Of a stretch of DNA of 64,000 nucleotides, positions 17,439 to 26,550 are shown one piece after another. The notes beneath the pieces are model-generated. The model made no database searches, had not been told where the DNA came from, and saw only the letters and a program-made list of their open reading frames with translations. Position 1 is the stretch's first letter. The number at the start of each line of letters is the position of its first letter. This DNA comes from JAJYSO01 sp964579505 (lineage in GTDB: Bacteria; Bacteroidota; Bacteroidia; Flavobacteriales; Flavobacteriaceae), in contig CAZOGC010000003.1 of NCBI GenBank assembly GCA_964579505.1, positions 62,001-126,000 of the forward strand, given 5' to 3'. The position numbers and the translations under genes are program-made.

Positions 17439-19210
17439 TGGCAACAACCGGGAGTATATTTGATATGAAGCTGTTTAAACGGCTTATGAAATTTGCCAAA
17501 CCTTATAGAGGGGTGGTTTATTTTGTAGCGTTTGCGGCTATATTAACTTCCTTTTTTGGAGTGGTGCGTCCCTACCTTACCAAAATAGCCATAGACCAAG
17601 GTGTTATTCCTAAAGACCACTCAGAGCTGGTGTTCTACATCATTTTAATGTTGGTGGCGGTAGTGGGCGAAGTTATCTTTCAATTTTGTTTTATCTATTT
17701 TGCTAACTGGCTGGGCCAAATGGTAATTCGTGATTTGCGTATTAAGTTGTTTCGGCATATGATTGCCTTTAAAAAACAGTATTTTGATAATTCTGCTGTA
17801 GGAAGATTGGTTACACGGGCCGTAAATGACATAGAAACCATCGCGCAAATATTTAGTCAAGGGTTGTTTATGATTGCTAGTGATTTGCTAAAAATGCTGG
17901 TGGTACTTATTGTTATGTTTTATCAGAGCTGGCAACTTACCTTAATTGTAGTGGCTGTTTTACCGTTTATTATTTATGCAACGCGCGTCTTTCAACGTAA
18001 AATGAAATCAGCTTTTGAAGATGTGCGTAATCAGGTAGCAAACCTTAATACATTTGTGCAAGAACGTTTAATAGGGATTAAAATAGTACAGATTTTTGGA
18101 CGTGAAAAGATAGAGTATTCACGTTTTCAAGATATTAATTCAAAACATCGCCGAGCGTGGATTAGAACGGTGTGGTATAACTCTTTTTATTTTCCGATTG
18201 CCGATATAGCCACGTCTGTAGCCACCGGATTGGTAGTTTGGTATGGTGCGGTTGAAATTGTAGGAAATCCCGATATGAGTTTGGGAGAAATCATTATGTT
18301 CTTACAATTAATTAGCTTGTTGTTTAGACCATTGCGTCAAATTGCCAATCAATTTAATACGATGCAAATGGGCATGGTTTCGGCCAACAGAGTTTTCAAA
18401 ATATTAGATACCACTTCAAATATTAGTGATGAAGGAGTTGTAAAAGCGACTAATTTGGTGGGCGAAATTCAATTTAAGAAAGTCCGTTTTAGCTATATTG
18501 AAGGCGAAGAAGTGTTAAAAGGAATTTCTTTTACGGTACAAGCCGGCCAAACTGTAGCCATTGTTGGGGCTACTGGAGCGGGCAAAAGCACCATTATTAA
18601 TCTGTTAAGCCGGTTCTATGAAATAGATAGTGGCGAGATTTTGATAGATGGGGAAGAGGTACGAAATTTTACGCTCAATTCTTTACGAGCAGAAATTGCT
18701 GTGGTTTTACAAGATGTTTTCCTCTTTGCAGATACCATTTTGAACAACATTACGTTGGGTGATCCGCAGATTAAAAAAGAAGAAGTGATTACTTCAGCTA
18801 AACAAATTGGCGTACACGATTTTATTATGAGCCTTCCCGGAGGATATGACTATAATGTAAAAGAACGCGGTATAATGTTGTCTTCCGGGCAGCGACAACT
18901 CATTTCATTTTTACGCGCTTATGTGAGTCGTCCTAGTATTTTGGTGCTTGATGAAGCTACCTCTTCGGTAGATACACATAGTGAGCAGCTCATTCAAGAA
19001 GCTACGGAAAAAATAACCCAAGGGCACACTTCTATTGTGATTGCCCACCGATTGGCTACCGTAAAAAAAGCAGATCAAATTATAGTGATGGACCACGGAA
19101 AAATTGTTGAGCAGGGTTCGCACGAAGAATTACTCAAGATTGAAAACGGTTATTACCACAACCTGTATGAGGTACAATTTATGAACGAAGAAGTAGAGAC
19201 AGAGAATTAG
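17438..19210 (+). CDS. MsbA-like ABC transporter, fused permease and ATPase
   Basis: The 590-residue half-transporter has six membrane helices in residues 25-310 and an ATPase in 345-580. Walker A is G377-ATGAGKST, the signature is LSSGQRQL, Walker B is ILVLDEAT and the H-loop is IAHRL. Such exporters work as homodimers and flip lipids, drugs or peptides outward; in Bacteroidota, genes next to truA are usually annotated as MsbA-like multidrug or lipid exporters. The substrate cannot be told from sequence. It overlaps truA by 1 bp and ends 13 bp from a convergent gene. Confidence 0.9.
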   Translation: MATTGSIFDMKLFKRLMKFAKPYRGVVYFVAFAAILTSFFGVVRPYLTKIAIDQGVIPKDHSELVFYIILMLVAVVGEVIFQFCFIYFANWLGQMVIRDLRIKLFRHMIAFKKQYFDNSAVGRLVTRAVNDIETIAQIFSQGLFMIASDLLKMLVVLIVMFYQSWQLTLIVVAVLPFIIYATRVFQRKMKSAFEDVRNQVANLNTFVQERLIGIKIVQIFGREKIEYSRFQDINSKHRRAWIRTVWYNSFYFPIADIATSVATGLVVWYGAVEIVGNPDMSLGEIIMFLQLISLLFRPLRQIANQFNTMQMGMVSANRVFKILDTTSNISDEGVVKATNLVGEIQFKKVRFSYIEGEEVLKGISFTVQAGQTVAIVGATGAGKSTIINLLSRFYEIDSGEILIDGEEVRNFTLNSLRAEIAVVLQDVFLFADTILNNITLGDPQIKKEEVITSAKQIGVHDFIMSLPGGYDYNVKERGIMLSSGQRQLISFLRAYVSRPSILVLDEATSSVDTHSEQLIQEATEKITQGHTSIVIAHRLATVKKADQIIVMDHGKIVEQGSHEELLKIENGYYHNLYEVQFMNEEVETEN

Positions 19211-19222
19211 TTTTTTGTTTTT

Positions 19223-19741
19223 TTAATTTTTCAGGCGTTTAGCAATGAACTGTTCCATTTTTGCAAATTCTTCTTTAGAAAAGCCCACCGATTGATAAAT
19301 AATTTTCCCATTTTCATCAAGTATTACATTTCGCGGAATAAATTTCGTGGCAAATTTTGCATATACTTTTCTATCGGTGTCGGGTAATACAGGAAAACTT
19401 ACTTTTTTCTTTTTAGCAAACGGGGTAACAACCTCCCAGCCTTGTTCTCTTCCAAAAGAAAATAGCTTAAAGTGGGGGTTGTCTTTGTATTTCTCCCAAA
19501 TATTTTTTTGTAGATATGGATATTCGGCGTTGCAGGGTCCACACCAAGTAGCAAAAAAGTTTAACAATACGATTTTTCCTCTGTAATCAGAAATATTAAC
19601 GGTTTTTCCGGGTGCAATTTCAAAATTGAATTCGGGTGCAATCATGCCTACCTTCGTGAGGGTAGAAGCATCGTAATTAGATTGGGCGCAAACGCTTTGT
19701 AGTGTAAAAGTCAGGAGTAATAAGAGGCCTATTTTTTTCAT
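19223..19741 (-). CDS. TlpA-family thiol-disulfide oxidoreductase, exported
   Basis: From ATG 19741 the protein has 172 residues with a signal peptide (ending QSVCAQ). A longer in-frame start at 19861 would add 40 residues in front of the signal peptide and is unlikely. The thioredoxin active site is W-C67-G-P-C70 within LNFFATWCGPC. Proteins of this type keep cytochrome-maturation or envelope thiols reduced. It is monocistronic and convergent with the ABC transporter gene. Confidence 0.88.
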   Translation of the reverse strand: MKKIGLLLLLTFTLQSVCAQSNYDASTLTKVGMIAPEFNFEIAPGKTVNISDYRGKIVLLNFFATWCGPCNAEYPYLQKNIWEKYKDNPHFKLFSFGREQGWEVVTPFAKKKKVSFPVLPDTDRKVYAKFATKFIPRNVILDENGKIIYQSVGFSKEEFAKMEQFIAKRLKN

Positions 19742-19970
19742 AATTATCGGTCTGTTTTGTAGCATAGCTTTTAAAAAATGTGTTGCTATTGGCTGAGTAA
19801 ATGTAAAGCTTTTATAGAAATTAACCGGCAGTTTTTCTTTACTAATAAAATTAGATTTCAATAATAGGTCAATACCCGCTCTATAAAACTAAATTTTATG
19901 AGCCTATTCGCATACTATTCTGTAATAAGAGGCTATTTTGCAGCTCTAAACTTTTATGTATTATCAACAC

Positions 19971-20735
19971 ATGACTTTTGAAGAACGGCGCGATTTTTTA
20001 GATTATAAGGCAGCTGAATATAATCAGCCAAAGTTTATAGAAACCGACCCCATTCAAATTCCTCATGCTTTTCATAAAAAAGAAGATATTGAAATTGCCG
20101 GGTTTTTAACAGCCACCATTGCTTGGGGAAATCGAAAAAGCATTTTAAAGAGCGCACAAACAATGATGCATTTGCTCGGTGATTCTCCAGCCGATTTTGT
20201 ATACAATGCAACCCCTAAAGAGTATTCTTCTCTTCAGTCTTTTGTACACCGCACGTTTAATGGAGAGGACTTTCAATTTTTTATACGGGGTTTGCGCCAT
20301 CTGTACAAAAACTACGGCGGACTGGAAGCGGTGTTTACAAAATACAGCACGGATAATACGACTCAAAAGGCCATTCATCAATTTAAAAAATTATTTTTTG
20401 AAATAGATCATCCTCACCGAACCACTAAACATGTGAGCGATCCGTTAAAAAATTCGGCGGCTAAACGTATCAATATGTTTTTACGGTGGATGGTGCGCAA
20501 CGATCATACCGGTGTAGATTTTGGGCTGTGGAAAGATATAGCCCCTTCAGCTTTGTCGTGCCCATTAGATGTACACAGTGGTAATGTGGCGCGGAAATTA
20601 GGCTTACTTACTCGTAAACAGAATGATGCAAAAGCTTTGGCAGAATTAGATAAAAATCTGCGAGCAATGGATGCCGCCGATCCGGTGAAGTATGATTTTG
20701 CCTTATTTGGACTCGGAGTTTTTGAAAACTTTTAG
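19971..20735 (+). CDS. TIGR02757 family protein
   Basis: A 254-residue soluble protein. Segments such as DPIQIPHAF, EIAGFLTATIAWGNRKSI and MFLRWMVRNDHTGVDFGLW identify the Bacteroidota family TIGR02757, whose function is unknown; the fold resembles DNA-glycosylase-like helical proteins. Typical members begin at the sequence MTFEERRDFLDYK, so I chose ATG 19971; an ATG at 19956 would add five residues. It lies just upstream of a histidine kinase on the same strand. Confidence 0.85.
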   Translation: MTFEERRDFLDYKAAEYNQPKFIETDPIQIPHAFHKKEDIEIAGFLTATIAWGNRKSILKSAQTMMHLLGDSPADFVYNATPKEYSSLQSFVHRTFNGEDFQFFIRGLRHLYKNYGGLEAVFTKYSTDNTTQKAIHQFKKLFFEIDHPHRTTKHVSDPLKNSAAKRINMFLRWMVRNDHTGVDFGLWKDIAPSALSCPLDVHSGNVARKLGLLTRKQNDAKALAELDKNLRAMDAADPVKYDFALFGLGVFENF

Positions 20736-20770
20736 ACTGTTAAAATAAAATTAAAATCATAATTTTTGAC

Positions 20771-20778
20771 TATCTTTG
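20771..20778 (+). promoter_or_regulatory. Promoter -7 box (TATCTTTG) directly before the histidine kinase start
   Basis: TATCTTTG ends only 6 bp before the ATG at 20785. With normal spacing, transcription would start at or next to the ATG, so the mRNA would be nearly leaderless. The -33 region is weak. Confidence 0.5.
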
Positions 20779-20784
20779 CAGTCT

Positions 20785-21987
20785 ATGAATCAATTGAATA
20801 AAGAAAAAGAAGCATTGATGAAGGAGGCTAAAAATGTGGCTCTTAACGACGCGTTATATGCCAACACAGTCGTAATGGCTAAAAGTGTAGGACAGGCTTC
20901 TATTGCCTTTATTCGTATAGAATCAAACGATAAAGAAATTGAAGGCTGCGTAAGAGGAGTAAATGAGGATGAATTAGCAGATTTATATTCATCTGATTGG
21001 TGGAAATTTCAACCACAAGAATTTGTTATTTTAGGAGAGAAAGATGTGTTTTTTAATACGCAAAACGCCTTAACACTACAGCGCAAAAAAGTGGTTTCTT
21101 ATGCGGGTCTTCCACTAAAAAATGCAGAGAAACAAATAATAGGAGTCCTGGCGGTACTAGATTTTGAATCTCTTTCTTTTACGAATAAGCAACGAGAAAT
21201 AATTCAAAATTTGGCTTCTCAACTAGAAGAAGTTGTTGAGAAACAACAGAAAATAGAAGTGTACGAAAAGGCGATGCAAGAATTGAAACGCCACAATAAG
21301 TTGCTCCGAAATTTTGCGGGAGCGGTTTCTCATGACCTGAAGATGCCCTTAGCTAACATAATTGTAACCATAGATGTGCTGAAAAGAAAATATGGTGAAC
21401 AGCTAGACGAGCAGGCTATTGCTTATCTCAACAAATTAAAACAATCGTCTTTTGGAATGAGCGATTATATCTCAAATATACTGGCTTATTATGAAACTGA
21501 AAATGTTTCTTCTGAAGACTATAGCGAGAAACCTTTTGATTTAAAGAGTTTTTTAGAAGGTATTATTGACATGTTGAACATAGAGAGAGAGTACACCATT
21601 AATTTGCCGGAAAATAATGTCGATTTGGTTTGTAACCATTCGGGATTAGAGCAAATTTTTCTCAATTTATTGGGTAATAGCTTAAAATATAACGACAAGT
21701 CTAAGCCGGTCATTTCTATAAAATGTAAGACTACGGATGATTTTTATACCTTTAGCATTACAGACAACGGGATGGGAATTCCTGAAGGAGATTTAGAGCA
21801 AATTTTTAACTTGTTTTCGGTGGCTACCGATAAAGATAGGCACGGAAAAAGAGGGCATGGCATAGGACTTTCTACCGTTCAAAAACTGGTGCAAAAACTA
21901 GGAGGAGAAATTGAAGTTTCTTCGGAATTAGGAAAGTACACCACCTTTGTTTTCAGCATAAAAAAACAAGCCATTAGCCGTGCATAA
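20785..21987 (+). CDS. GAF-type sensor histidine kinase, cytoplasmic
   Basis: A 400-residue kinase without membrane segments. Residues about 5-150 form a GAF-like sensor; a coiled coil leads to HisKA with H183 in SHDLKMPLANI. The ATPase domain has the N box (LNLLGNSLKYND), G1 (DNGMGIP) and G2 (GKRGHGIGLSTV). It should autophosphorylate and pass phosphate to a response regulator, but no regulator gene is next to it, so it is an orphan kinase. The TTG start at 20776 offered by the frame lies inside the promoter box, so ATG 20785 is preferred. Confidence 0.9.
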   Translation: MNQLNKEKEALMKEAKNVALNDALYANTVVMAKSVGQASIAFIRIESNDKEIEGCVRGVNEDELADLYSSDWWKFQPQEFVILGEKDVFFNTQNALTLQRKKVVSYAGLPLKNAEKQIIGVLAVLDFESLSFTNKQREIIQNLASQLEEVVEKQQKIEVYEKAMQELKRHNKLLRNFAGAVSHDLKMPLANIIVTIDVLKRKYGEQLDEQAIAYLNKLKQSSFGMSDYISNILAYYETENVSSEDYSEKPFDLKSFLEGIIDMLNIEREYTINLPENNVDLVCNHSGLEQIFLNLLGNSLKYNDKSKPVISIKCKTTDDFYTFSITDNGMGIPEGDLEQIFNLFSVATDKDRHGKRGHGIGLSTVQKLVQKLGGEIEVSSELGKYTTFVFSIKKQAISRA

Positions 21988-22018
21988 AAAAACTTCCGGA
22001 ATATTGCCGGAAGCCTTT
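21986..22018. terminator. Bidirectional terminator
   Basis: CTTCCGG (21993-21999) pairs with CCGGAAG (22007-22013) around a 7-base loop, with an A-run before it and CCTTTTG after it. It sits between the convergent kinase and rhodanese genes and can serve both. Confidence 0.8.
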
Positions 22019-22045
22019 TGTGTGCGTGATAAGGTATTCTAAAAC

Positions 22046-22540
22046 TTATTTCTTTTGGTTAATAGGGTAGCCTTTATCCATCCAGTCTGCTTTAATACTG
22101 GTAGGCAAATTTAATAACTTGGCATTCGTAAATCCCATAGCGGTAAGTAGTTTAAACGCCGGACGAATGTTCGGACACTTAGGAAAAGGACAACATCCGC
22201 AATAAATAACAATAGCTTGGTCTTTGGGGGTTTTCTGAAGCAATTCTTTTAGGTTGGCCAATCCTTCTTTTTCAGAAGCAGGACCTACATCAATAGAGCC
22301 TTTTATCAAATTGTCAAAACCGATAGAAAGTACTAAAGTAGAGTCTAGTTGGTTGTTCTCAATCTTTTGGGCTAAAACAGCCGGGTCCATAAGCTGATCA
22401 TCTCGCCATGGGTTTAGGCTGACTTTTTCAGAAGTTCTTGCCTCTGTGTGTTGAGGAGTTGTAGCATCTTTTTTTTGCTTTTTATTTTGGCAACTGGTCA
22501 AAACCAATAAAGCAAGTAAAAGTGTACCGAAATATTTCAT
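22046..22540 (-). CDS. Rhodanese-like domain lipoprotein
   Basis: Starting at ATG 22540 (an upstream in-frame ATG at 22573 adds 11 residues), the 164-residue protein has a lipobox (LVLTSC, Cys17), so it is lipid anchored. The rest reads as a rhodanese-like domain with the active loop after IVIY: CGCCPFPKCPN, which has four cysteines instead of the usual single one. A FTNAKLLNLPTSIKADWMDKG-like end is typical of such domains. It lies 37 bp downstream of nadE in the same direction and is probably co-transcribed. It may act in sulfur transfer or cysteine redox chemistry at the envelope. Confidence 0.78.
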   Translation of the reverse strand: MKYFGTLLLALLVLTSCQNKKQKKDATTPQHTEARTSEKVSLNPWRDDQLMDPAVLAQKIENNQLDSTLVLSIGFDNLIKGSIDVGPASEKEGLANLKELLQKTPKDQAIVIYCGCCPFPKCPNIRPAFKLLTAMGFTNAKLLNLPTSIKADWMDKGYPINQKK

Positions 22541-22577
22541 AACATTATAGTTTAAGTCGCAAAGATACTTCAAGCAT

Positions 22578-23366
22578 TTATTTTAAAGTAGCGGGAATCG
22601 TACAAACCGGAATGGGTTTCCATTTATGTTGATTGGCCCGGTTGCGGTTTAGATATATTTTAAAAACTTCGTACTCACGTCCGGTAAAATCGGTTAATTT
22701 TTTTCCTGCATCCGCTTGTTGCATAGCCCATTCTAACTCAGGATAAGTAGCGCCAATCTGCTCCTCATCAGAACGGTTATCGCCAAAAAGACCGTCAGTG
22801 GGGCGGGCGTTTAACAAAGAGGTTGGCACATGTAGAAAAGCGGCTAACTCATAAACTTCGGTTTTAAATAAATCGGCTATAGGACTAATATCTACTCCAC
22901 CGTCGCCGTATTTGGTATAAAAGCCAATACCAAAATCTTCTACTTTATTGCCCGTTCCTGCTACGGCATAGCCGTTTAACCCGGCAAAATAGTACAGCGT
23001 GGTCATACGTAGCCGAGCACGTGTATTGGCCAGGGCAAGAGCCGTGTTTTTCTCGTTTTTAGTAGATGAAAAACTTTGTGCAAGAGTGTCAAACGAAAGC
23101 GATAAATCTACTTGCTTTGAGGTTACATTTGTAAAATTGTGTGTAAGCCAATTAATGTGTTCTTGCGCACGATTTACTTGTGCTTCTGCTTGATGAATAG
23201 GCATAGTAATACAGTATACCGGTAAATTGGTTTGCGCGCAAAGTGTTGAGGTTAAGGCAGAATCTATTCCGCCACTAATACCCACCACAAATCCTTTTAA
23301 ATGGTTGTTGGTTGCATAATCTCTTAACCAAGAAACAATATGTTGTGCTACTTTAGAGTTTTGCAT
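22578..23366 (-). CDS. nadE: NH3-dependent NAD+ synthetase
   Basis: A protein of 262 residues with the PP-loop SGGIDS at 31-36 and the NAD+ synthetase segments GTGNKVEDFGIGFYTKYGDG and DLFKTEVYELA. It amidates nicotinic acid adenine dinucleotide to NAD+. The short length without a glutaminase domain marks the ammonia-dependent form. It is divergent from gldB, a neighbourhood seen in other Flavobacteria, and is followed by the rhodanese lipoprotein. Confidence 0.95.
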   Translation of the reverse strand: MQNSKVAQHIVSWLRDYATNNHLKGFVVGISGGIDSALTSTLCAQTNLPVYCITMPIHQAEAQVNRAQEHINWLTHNFTNVTSKQVDLSLSFDTLAQSFSSTKNEKNTALALANTRARLRMTTLYYFAGLNGYAVAGTGNKVEDFGIGFYTKYGDGGVDISPIADLFKTEVYELAAFLHVPTSLLNARPTDGLFGDNRSDEEQIGATYPELEWAMQQADAGKKLTDFTGREYEVFKIYLNRNRANQHKWKPIPVCTIPATLK

Positions 23367-23462
23367 AAATAACGATTGGTGTATAAATTATTCGCTCCGT
23401 AAAAATAACAGAATTACCTGCTTATTTCTATAATTGTATTCGTCAGGAGGCTAATTTTCAAG

Positions 23463-23470
23463 TATATTTG
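23463..23470 (+). promoter_or_regulatory. gldB: Promoter -7 box (TATATTTG) of gldB
   Basis: TATATTTG fits TAnnTTTG. The transcript would start near 23476, about 20 bp before the TTG start of gldB. Confidence 0.5.
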
Positions 23471-23497
23471 CCAAAAATAAGTTTTAAATAAGAGTTA

Positions 23498-24514
23498 TTG
23501 AGTTTGCCGACCCTTAAAAATAAAAAACAAGCCTTATTTAGTTGTAAACAAGTCTTTTTATATGGAATGCTACTCTTGTTCTTAGTGAGTTGCCAAGGTA
23601 AGCATAATAAAAGAGAAGAGGCTATAGTAAAGATTCCTGTTTCGTTTCAAATAGAACGTTTTGGAAAGCAGTTTGCAGCCGCACACCCTAAAGATTTACC
23701 AAATTTAAAAGCTCGGTATCCTTTTTTGTTTCCGAAGCAATATCCAGATTCTTTGTGGGTAGCAAAAATGAATGATTCAACAGAACAGGCCTTACACGCA
23801 GCAGTTCTAAAAGAATATCCGACGACAGATACGCTAAAAAGACAACTTCACTCGTTTTTTCAACACCTAAAATATTACTTTCCTCAATTTAAAGTTCCAC
23901 GTATAATTACCCTAACATCTGATGTTGATTTTAGACACAGTGTTATTGTAACAGATAGTTTGCTGTTAATTTCTCTAGACACCTATTTAGGAGCTCATCA
24001 CCCATTTTATTACGGAATTAAGCGGTATTTTTCAGAAGATTTTATACGGTCTCAAATTGTGCCTGATGTGGCGCACCAATATGCTGAAAGGTATATACAC
24101 CGTCCTAAAAAGCGTTCTTTTTTGGCGTATATGGTATACTATGGTAAGATTCGTTATTTTATGAAACGTATGTTGCCGCAGGTTTCAGAAGCAGCTATTA
24201 TGAGTTATTCTGAGAAAGAATTACAGTGGGCACAAAACAACGAACGGCAGATATGGGGGTATTTTATTGAACACAGATTATTGTATAAAACAGATCCAAA
24301 TTTGCGTACCGATTTTTTTGCTATAGGACCTTATACCAAGTTTGGGTTGGTTTTAGATAGTGAAAGCCCTCCACAATTAGGACAATATATGGGATTGCAA
24401 ATTGTGAAGCAGTATGTAAAACAGCATGAAAAAGAAAAACTGCAAACCCTTTTACAACTCGATAACGAAACTTTATTTAAAGCCTCTAATTATAAACCAA
24501 AACAACAAAAATGA
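23498..24514 (+). CDS. gldB: Gliding motility lipoprotein GldB
   Basis: The 338-residue protein has an N-terminal hydrophobic segment with lipobox (LLLFLVSC, Cys32) and the GldB-type sequence IPVSFQIERFGKQFAAA and later VPDVAHQYAERYIHRPK. GldB is a lipoprotein needed for flavobacterial surface gliding. The frame begins with TTG at 23498; a TATATTTG box 28 bp upstream supports a start there. An internal ATG would leave too short a signal peptide n-region. The stop overlaps the gldC start by 4 bp. Confidence 0.9.
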   Translation: MSLPTLKNKKQALFSCKQVFLYGMLLLFLVSCQGKHNKREEAIVKIPVSFQIERFGKQFAAAHPKDLPNLKARYPFLFPKQYPDSLWVAKMNDSTEQALHAAVLKEYPTTDTLKRQLHSFFQHLKYYFPQFKVPRIITLTSDVDFRHSVIVTDSLLLISLDTYLGAHHPFYYGIKRYFSEDFIRSQIVPDVAHQYAERYIHRPKKRSFLAYMVYYGKIRYFMKRMLPQVSEAAIMSYSEKELQWAQNNERQIWGYFIEHRLLYKTDPNLRTDFFAIGPYTKFGLVLDSESPPQLGQYMGLQIVKQYVKQHEKEKLQTLLQLDNETLFKASNYKPKQQK

Positions 24515-24837
24515 GCAAAAAATCAGCTATTATAATAGACGTAGAGACCAACGAGAATAATATTCCTGAAAAAATTCATTGGACCGCTCAAGATGGGGGT
24601 GTTTCTAATCAAGAAGCACAAGCTATGATACTCTCTTTTTGGGATCCGAAGCAGAAAGAAACCTTTGGAATTGATTTATGGACCAAGGAGATGCCGTTAG
24701 ATGATATGAAATATTTTATTTATCAAACGTTAATTTCTTTGAGCGATACGTTTTATCGCGCCACAGATGATCAACGTATGAAAGATACTATGGAAGATTT
24801 TATTTCGTATTATGCCGATAAAATGAATATTAAATAA
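24511..24837 (+). CDS. gldC: Gliding motility protein GldC
   Basis: A soluble protein of 108 residues with the GldC signature segments ENNIPEKIHWTAQDGG and FGIDLWTKEMPLDDMKYF. GldC improves gliding and is encoded with gldB in Flavobacteria, as here; the genes overlap by 4 bp (ATGA). There is no signal peptide, so it is cytoplasmic. It is followed by a terminator. Confidence 0.92.
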   Translation: MSKKSAIIIDVETNENNIPEKIHWTAQDGGVSNQEAQAMILSFWDPKQKETFGIDLWTKEMPLDDMKYFIYQTLISLSDTFYRATDDQRMKDTMEDFISYYADKMNIK

Positions 24838-24867
24838 ATAGTGCTAATTTTTTAAACGACCTCATAA

Positions 24868-24905
24868 AAAACCCGAGCGGACTTTAAAATCTACTCGGGC
24901 TTATT
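24868..24905. terminator. Bidirectional terminator between gldC and the yceI-like gene
   Basis: CCCGAG (24872-24877) pairs with CTCGGG (24894-24899); an A-run precedes and TTATTTTTA follows. The loop is 16 bases. Confidence 0.7.
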
Positions 24906-24923
24906 TTTAGGGGTATTTGAAAA

Positions 24924-25541
24924 TTATTTAAAAGGTAAGGTGGCCGTTACGTCAACAACTTTCCAGGTTTTGCTTACACCGTCTTTTCCTTTGTGTAGAT
25001 CTCCACAAATTTTGTTGAGTGCTGCCAAGGCATCAAGGGCTTTAAACTGTTCTAAATTTACGGTAGCTTTTACAGTTAGTAATTTGTTGGTATAGGTTGT
25101 TTGTACCGGAAGGTTTACGGTAACACCGTTCATTTCTAGCTGTACGGTCCAAGTACTGTCTGATTGAACAAATTTTCCGCTTACTTTTCCGGGCTGCGCC
25201 ATTTGCTCAAAGAAACCTTTGGTAAGGTTTTGATCTCTAGCAGCGTCTCCGGTGCTGAATTTTAAGGCATCTATTGTAAAAGTGGCACCGTTTAAGACTT
25301 CTTTCCAAGTAGATCCGGTCCCAAAATTAGCCATACTTATGCTTTTAAAAGCCCCATTTACCGGTGCTTTGGCAGTAGTTTTATAAGCTACCCATTTTAC
25401 AGTTACGGCACTGGTATCGGGTTGCAATGCGGCTTGTTCAGTTTTTGCTTTAGTTTGTTGTGTGTCTTTTTTATTGTTTTTACACGCGGTAAATAAAAAA
25501 GAGGTGACGAGAAATAGACTCAAAAAATACTTCGTTTTCAT
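24924..25541 (-). CDS. YceI-family lipoprotein
   Basis: The 205-residue protein has a lipobox at LFTAC (Cys20), then a lysine/glutamine-rich linker (residues 22-45) and a YceI-like beta-barrel domain from about 47 (VTVKWVAYKTTAKAPVNGAF) to the end. YceI proteins bind polyisoprenoid or amphiphilic lipids in a lipocalin-like barrel. It is anchored to the envelope and is transcribed alone, facing gldC across a shared terminator. Confidence 0.85.
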   Translation of the reverse strand: MKTKYFLSLFLVTSFLFTACKNNKKDTQQTKAKTEQAALQPDTSAVTVKWVAYKTTAKAPVNGAFKSISMANFGTGSTWKEVLNGATFTIDALKFSTGDAARDQNLTKGFFEQMAQPGKVSGKFVQSDSTWTVQLEMNGVTVNLPVQTTYTNKLLTVKATVNLEQFKALDALAALNKICGDLHKGKDGVSKTWKVVDVTATLPFK

Positions 25542-25651
25542 GTTTGTGATTTTTTGTGGGGTTAATTATAGGCAAAGATAGAGACTTTATATAGAGTGAT
25601 GTACTTTAACGTTTATATTTTTCAATGAAATAGAAACGAAAGAAAGGTTAT

Positions 25652-26449
25652 TTATGAAAAGTTGCGTTGGCGACAGGCTTCAAAAATTAAGATTCCGGCA
25701 GAGACAGAAACGTTCATAGAGTCTATTTTTCCACGCATCGGAATGATGATATTTTGAGTGGCGTGGGTACGCCATTCTTCGGTTAGACCATCGGCTTCAG
25801 TACCTACTACAATAGCGGTGGCTTGGGTGTAATCCGGAAGTGTATACTTAATAGATGCTTGCAAGGTGGCGCAGTAAATAGAGAAGAGGTTTTGTTGTAG
25901 AAAGCGAATGATTTCAGTAGAGCTTCCCAAAGCAATTTGGGTACTGAATACGCACCCCACGCTAGACCGGATAATATTAGGATTGTATAAATCTGTACGC
26001 GGGTTGGCGATAAACACGGCATCTACATTTGCCGCATCAGCTGTTCTGAGTAGGGCTCCGATGTTTCCGGGTTTTTCAGGAGCTTCAGCTATCAAAACAA
26101 GTGGAGTAGTGGAGGTAAATTGGACGCCTTGCAAACCGTGTTCTTTTTGTTGCCCAACCGCCAGAACACCTTCCGTGCTACTTCTATAGGCTATTTTTTG
26201 ATAAACCTCGTGGGTGACTTTGATGCATTCATCTACACTTTTTTGAAGTAAATTAACTTCATTTTGATCGATTAAATCAGGACAGAAATAGAGTTGTTGT
26301 AGGTGATAATTGGCAGCTAAGGCTAAATTTATTTCGCGCGAACCTTCAACTATAAAAACATTTTCTTTTCGCCTATTGCGTGATTTTTCTTGCAACTGAA
26401 GAAGGTGTTTTACAGCTTTGTTTTGAAGGCTTGAAATGGTCTTGATCAT
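25652..26449 (-). CDS. SpoU/TrmH-family RNA 2'-O-methyltransferase
   Basis: A protein of 265 residues. The N-terminal substrate-binding domain (1-95) is followed by the knotted SPOUT domain with the three SpoU motifs: PEKPGNIGALLRTADA, ANPRTDLYNPNIIRSSVGCVF, and IPMRGKIDSMNVSVSAGILIFE-like sequence at the end. It should methylate a ribose in rRNA or tRNA using SAM; the target nucleotide is not evident. It is monocistronic. Confidence 0.9.
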   Translation of the reverse strand: MIKTISSLQNKAVKHLLQLQEKSRNRRKENVFIVEGSREINLALAANYHLQQLYFCPDLIDQNEVNLLQKSVDECIKVTHEVYQKIAYRSSTEGVLAVGQQKEHGLQGVQFTSTTPLVLIAEAPEKPGNIGALLRTADAANVDAVFIANPRTDLYNPNIIRSSVGCVFSTQIALGSSTEIIRFLQQNLFSIYCATLQASIKYTLPDYTQATAIVVGTEADGLTEEWRTHATQNIIIPMRGKIDSMNVSVSAGILIFEACRQRNFS

Positions 26450-26542
26450 CCCCTAAAATTTGGGTTAAATGTACAAAATATTTGACGGTTAGATGTGTCT
26501 ATAAAAGTTTGTTTTAGATGAGTTTTGAAGTCTTATTTTGTA

Positions 26543-26550
26543 TAGATTTG
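26543..26550 (+). promoter_or_regulatory. Orphan -7 box (TAGATTTG) in the 26450-26689 gap
   Basis: TAGATTTG fits the consensus; TTTG at 26524-26527 is 15 bp upstream, a short spacing. The box points into the convergent DUF3810 gene, with no plus-strand gene in range, so it may be chance or may drive an RNA of unknown function. The gap is AT-rich and has a small palindrome, TGACA-TTG-TGTCA, near 26578-26590. Confidence 0.25.
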
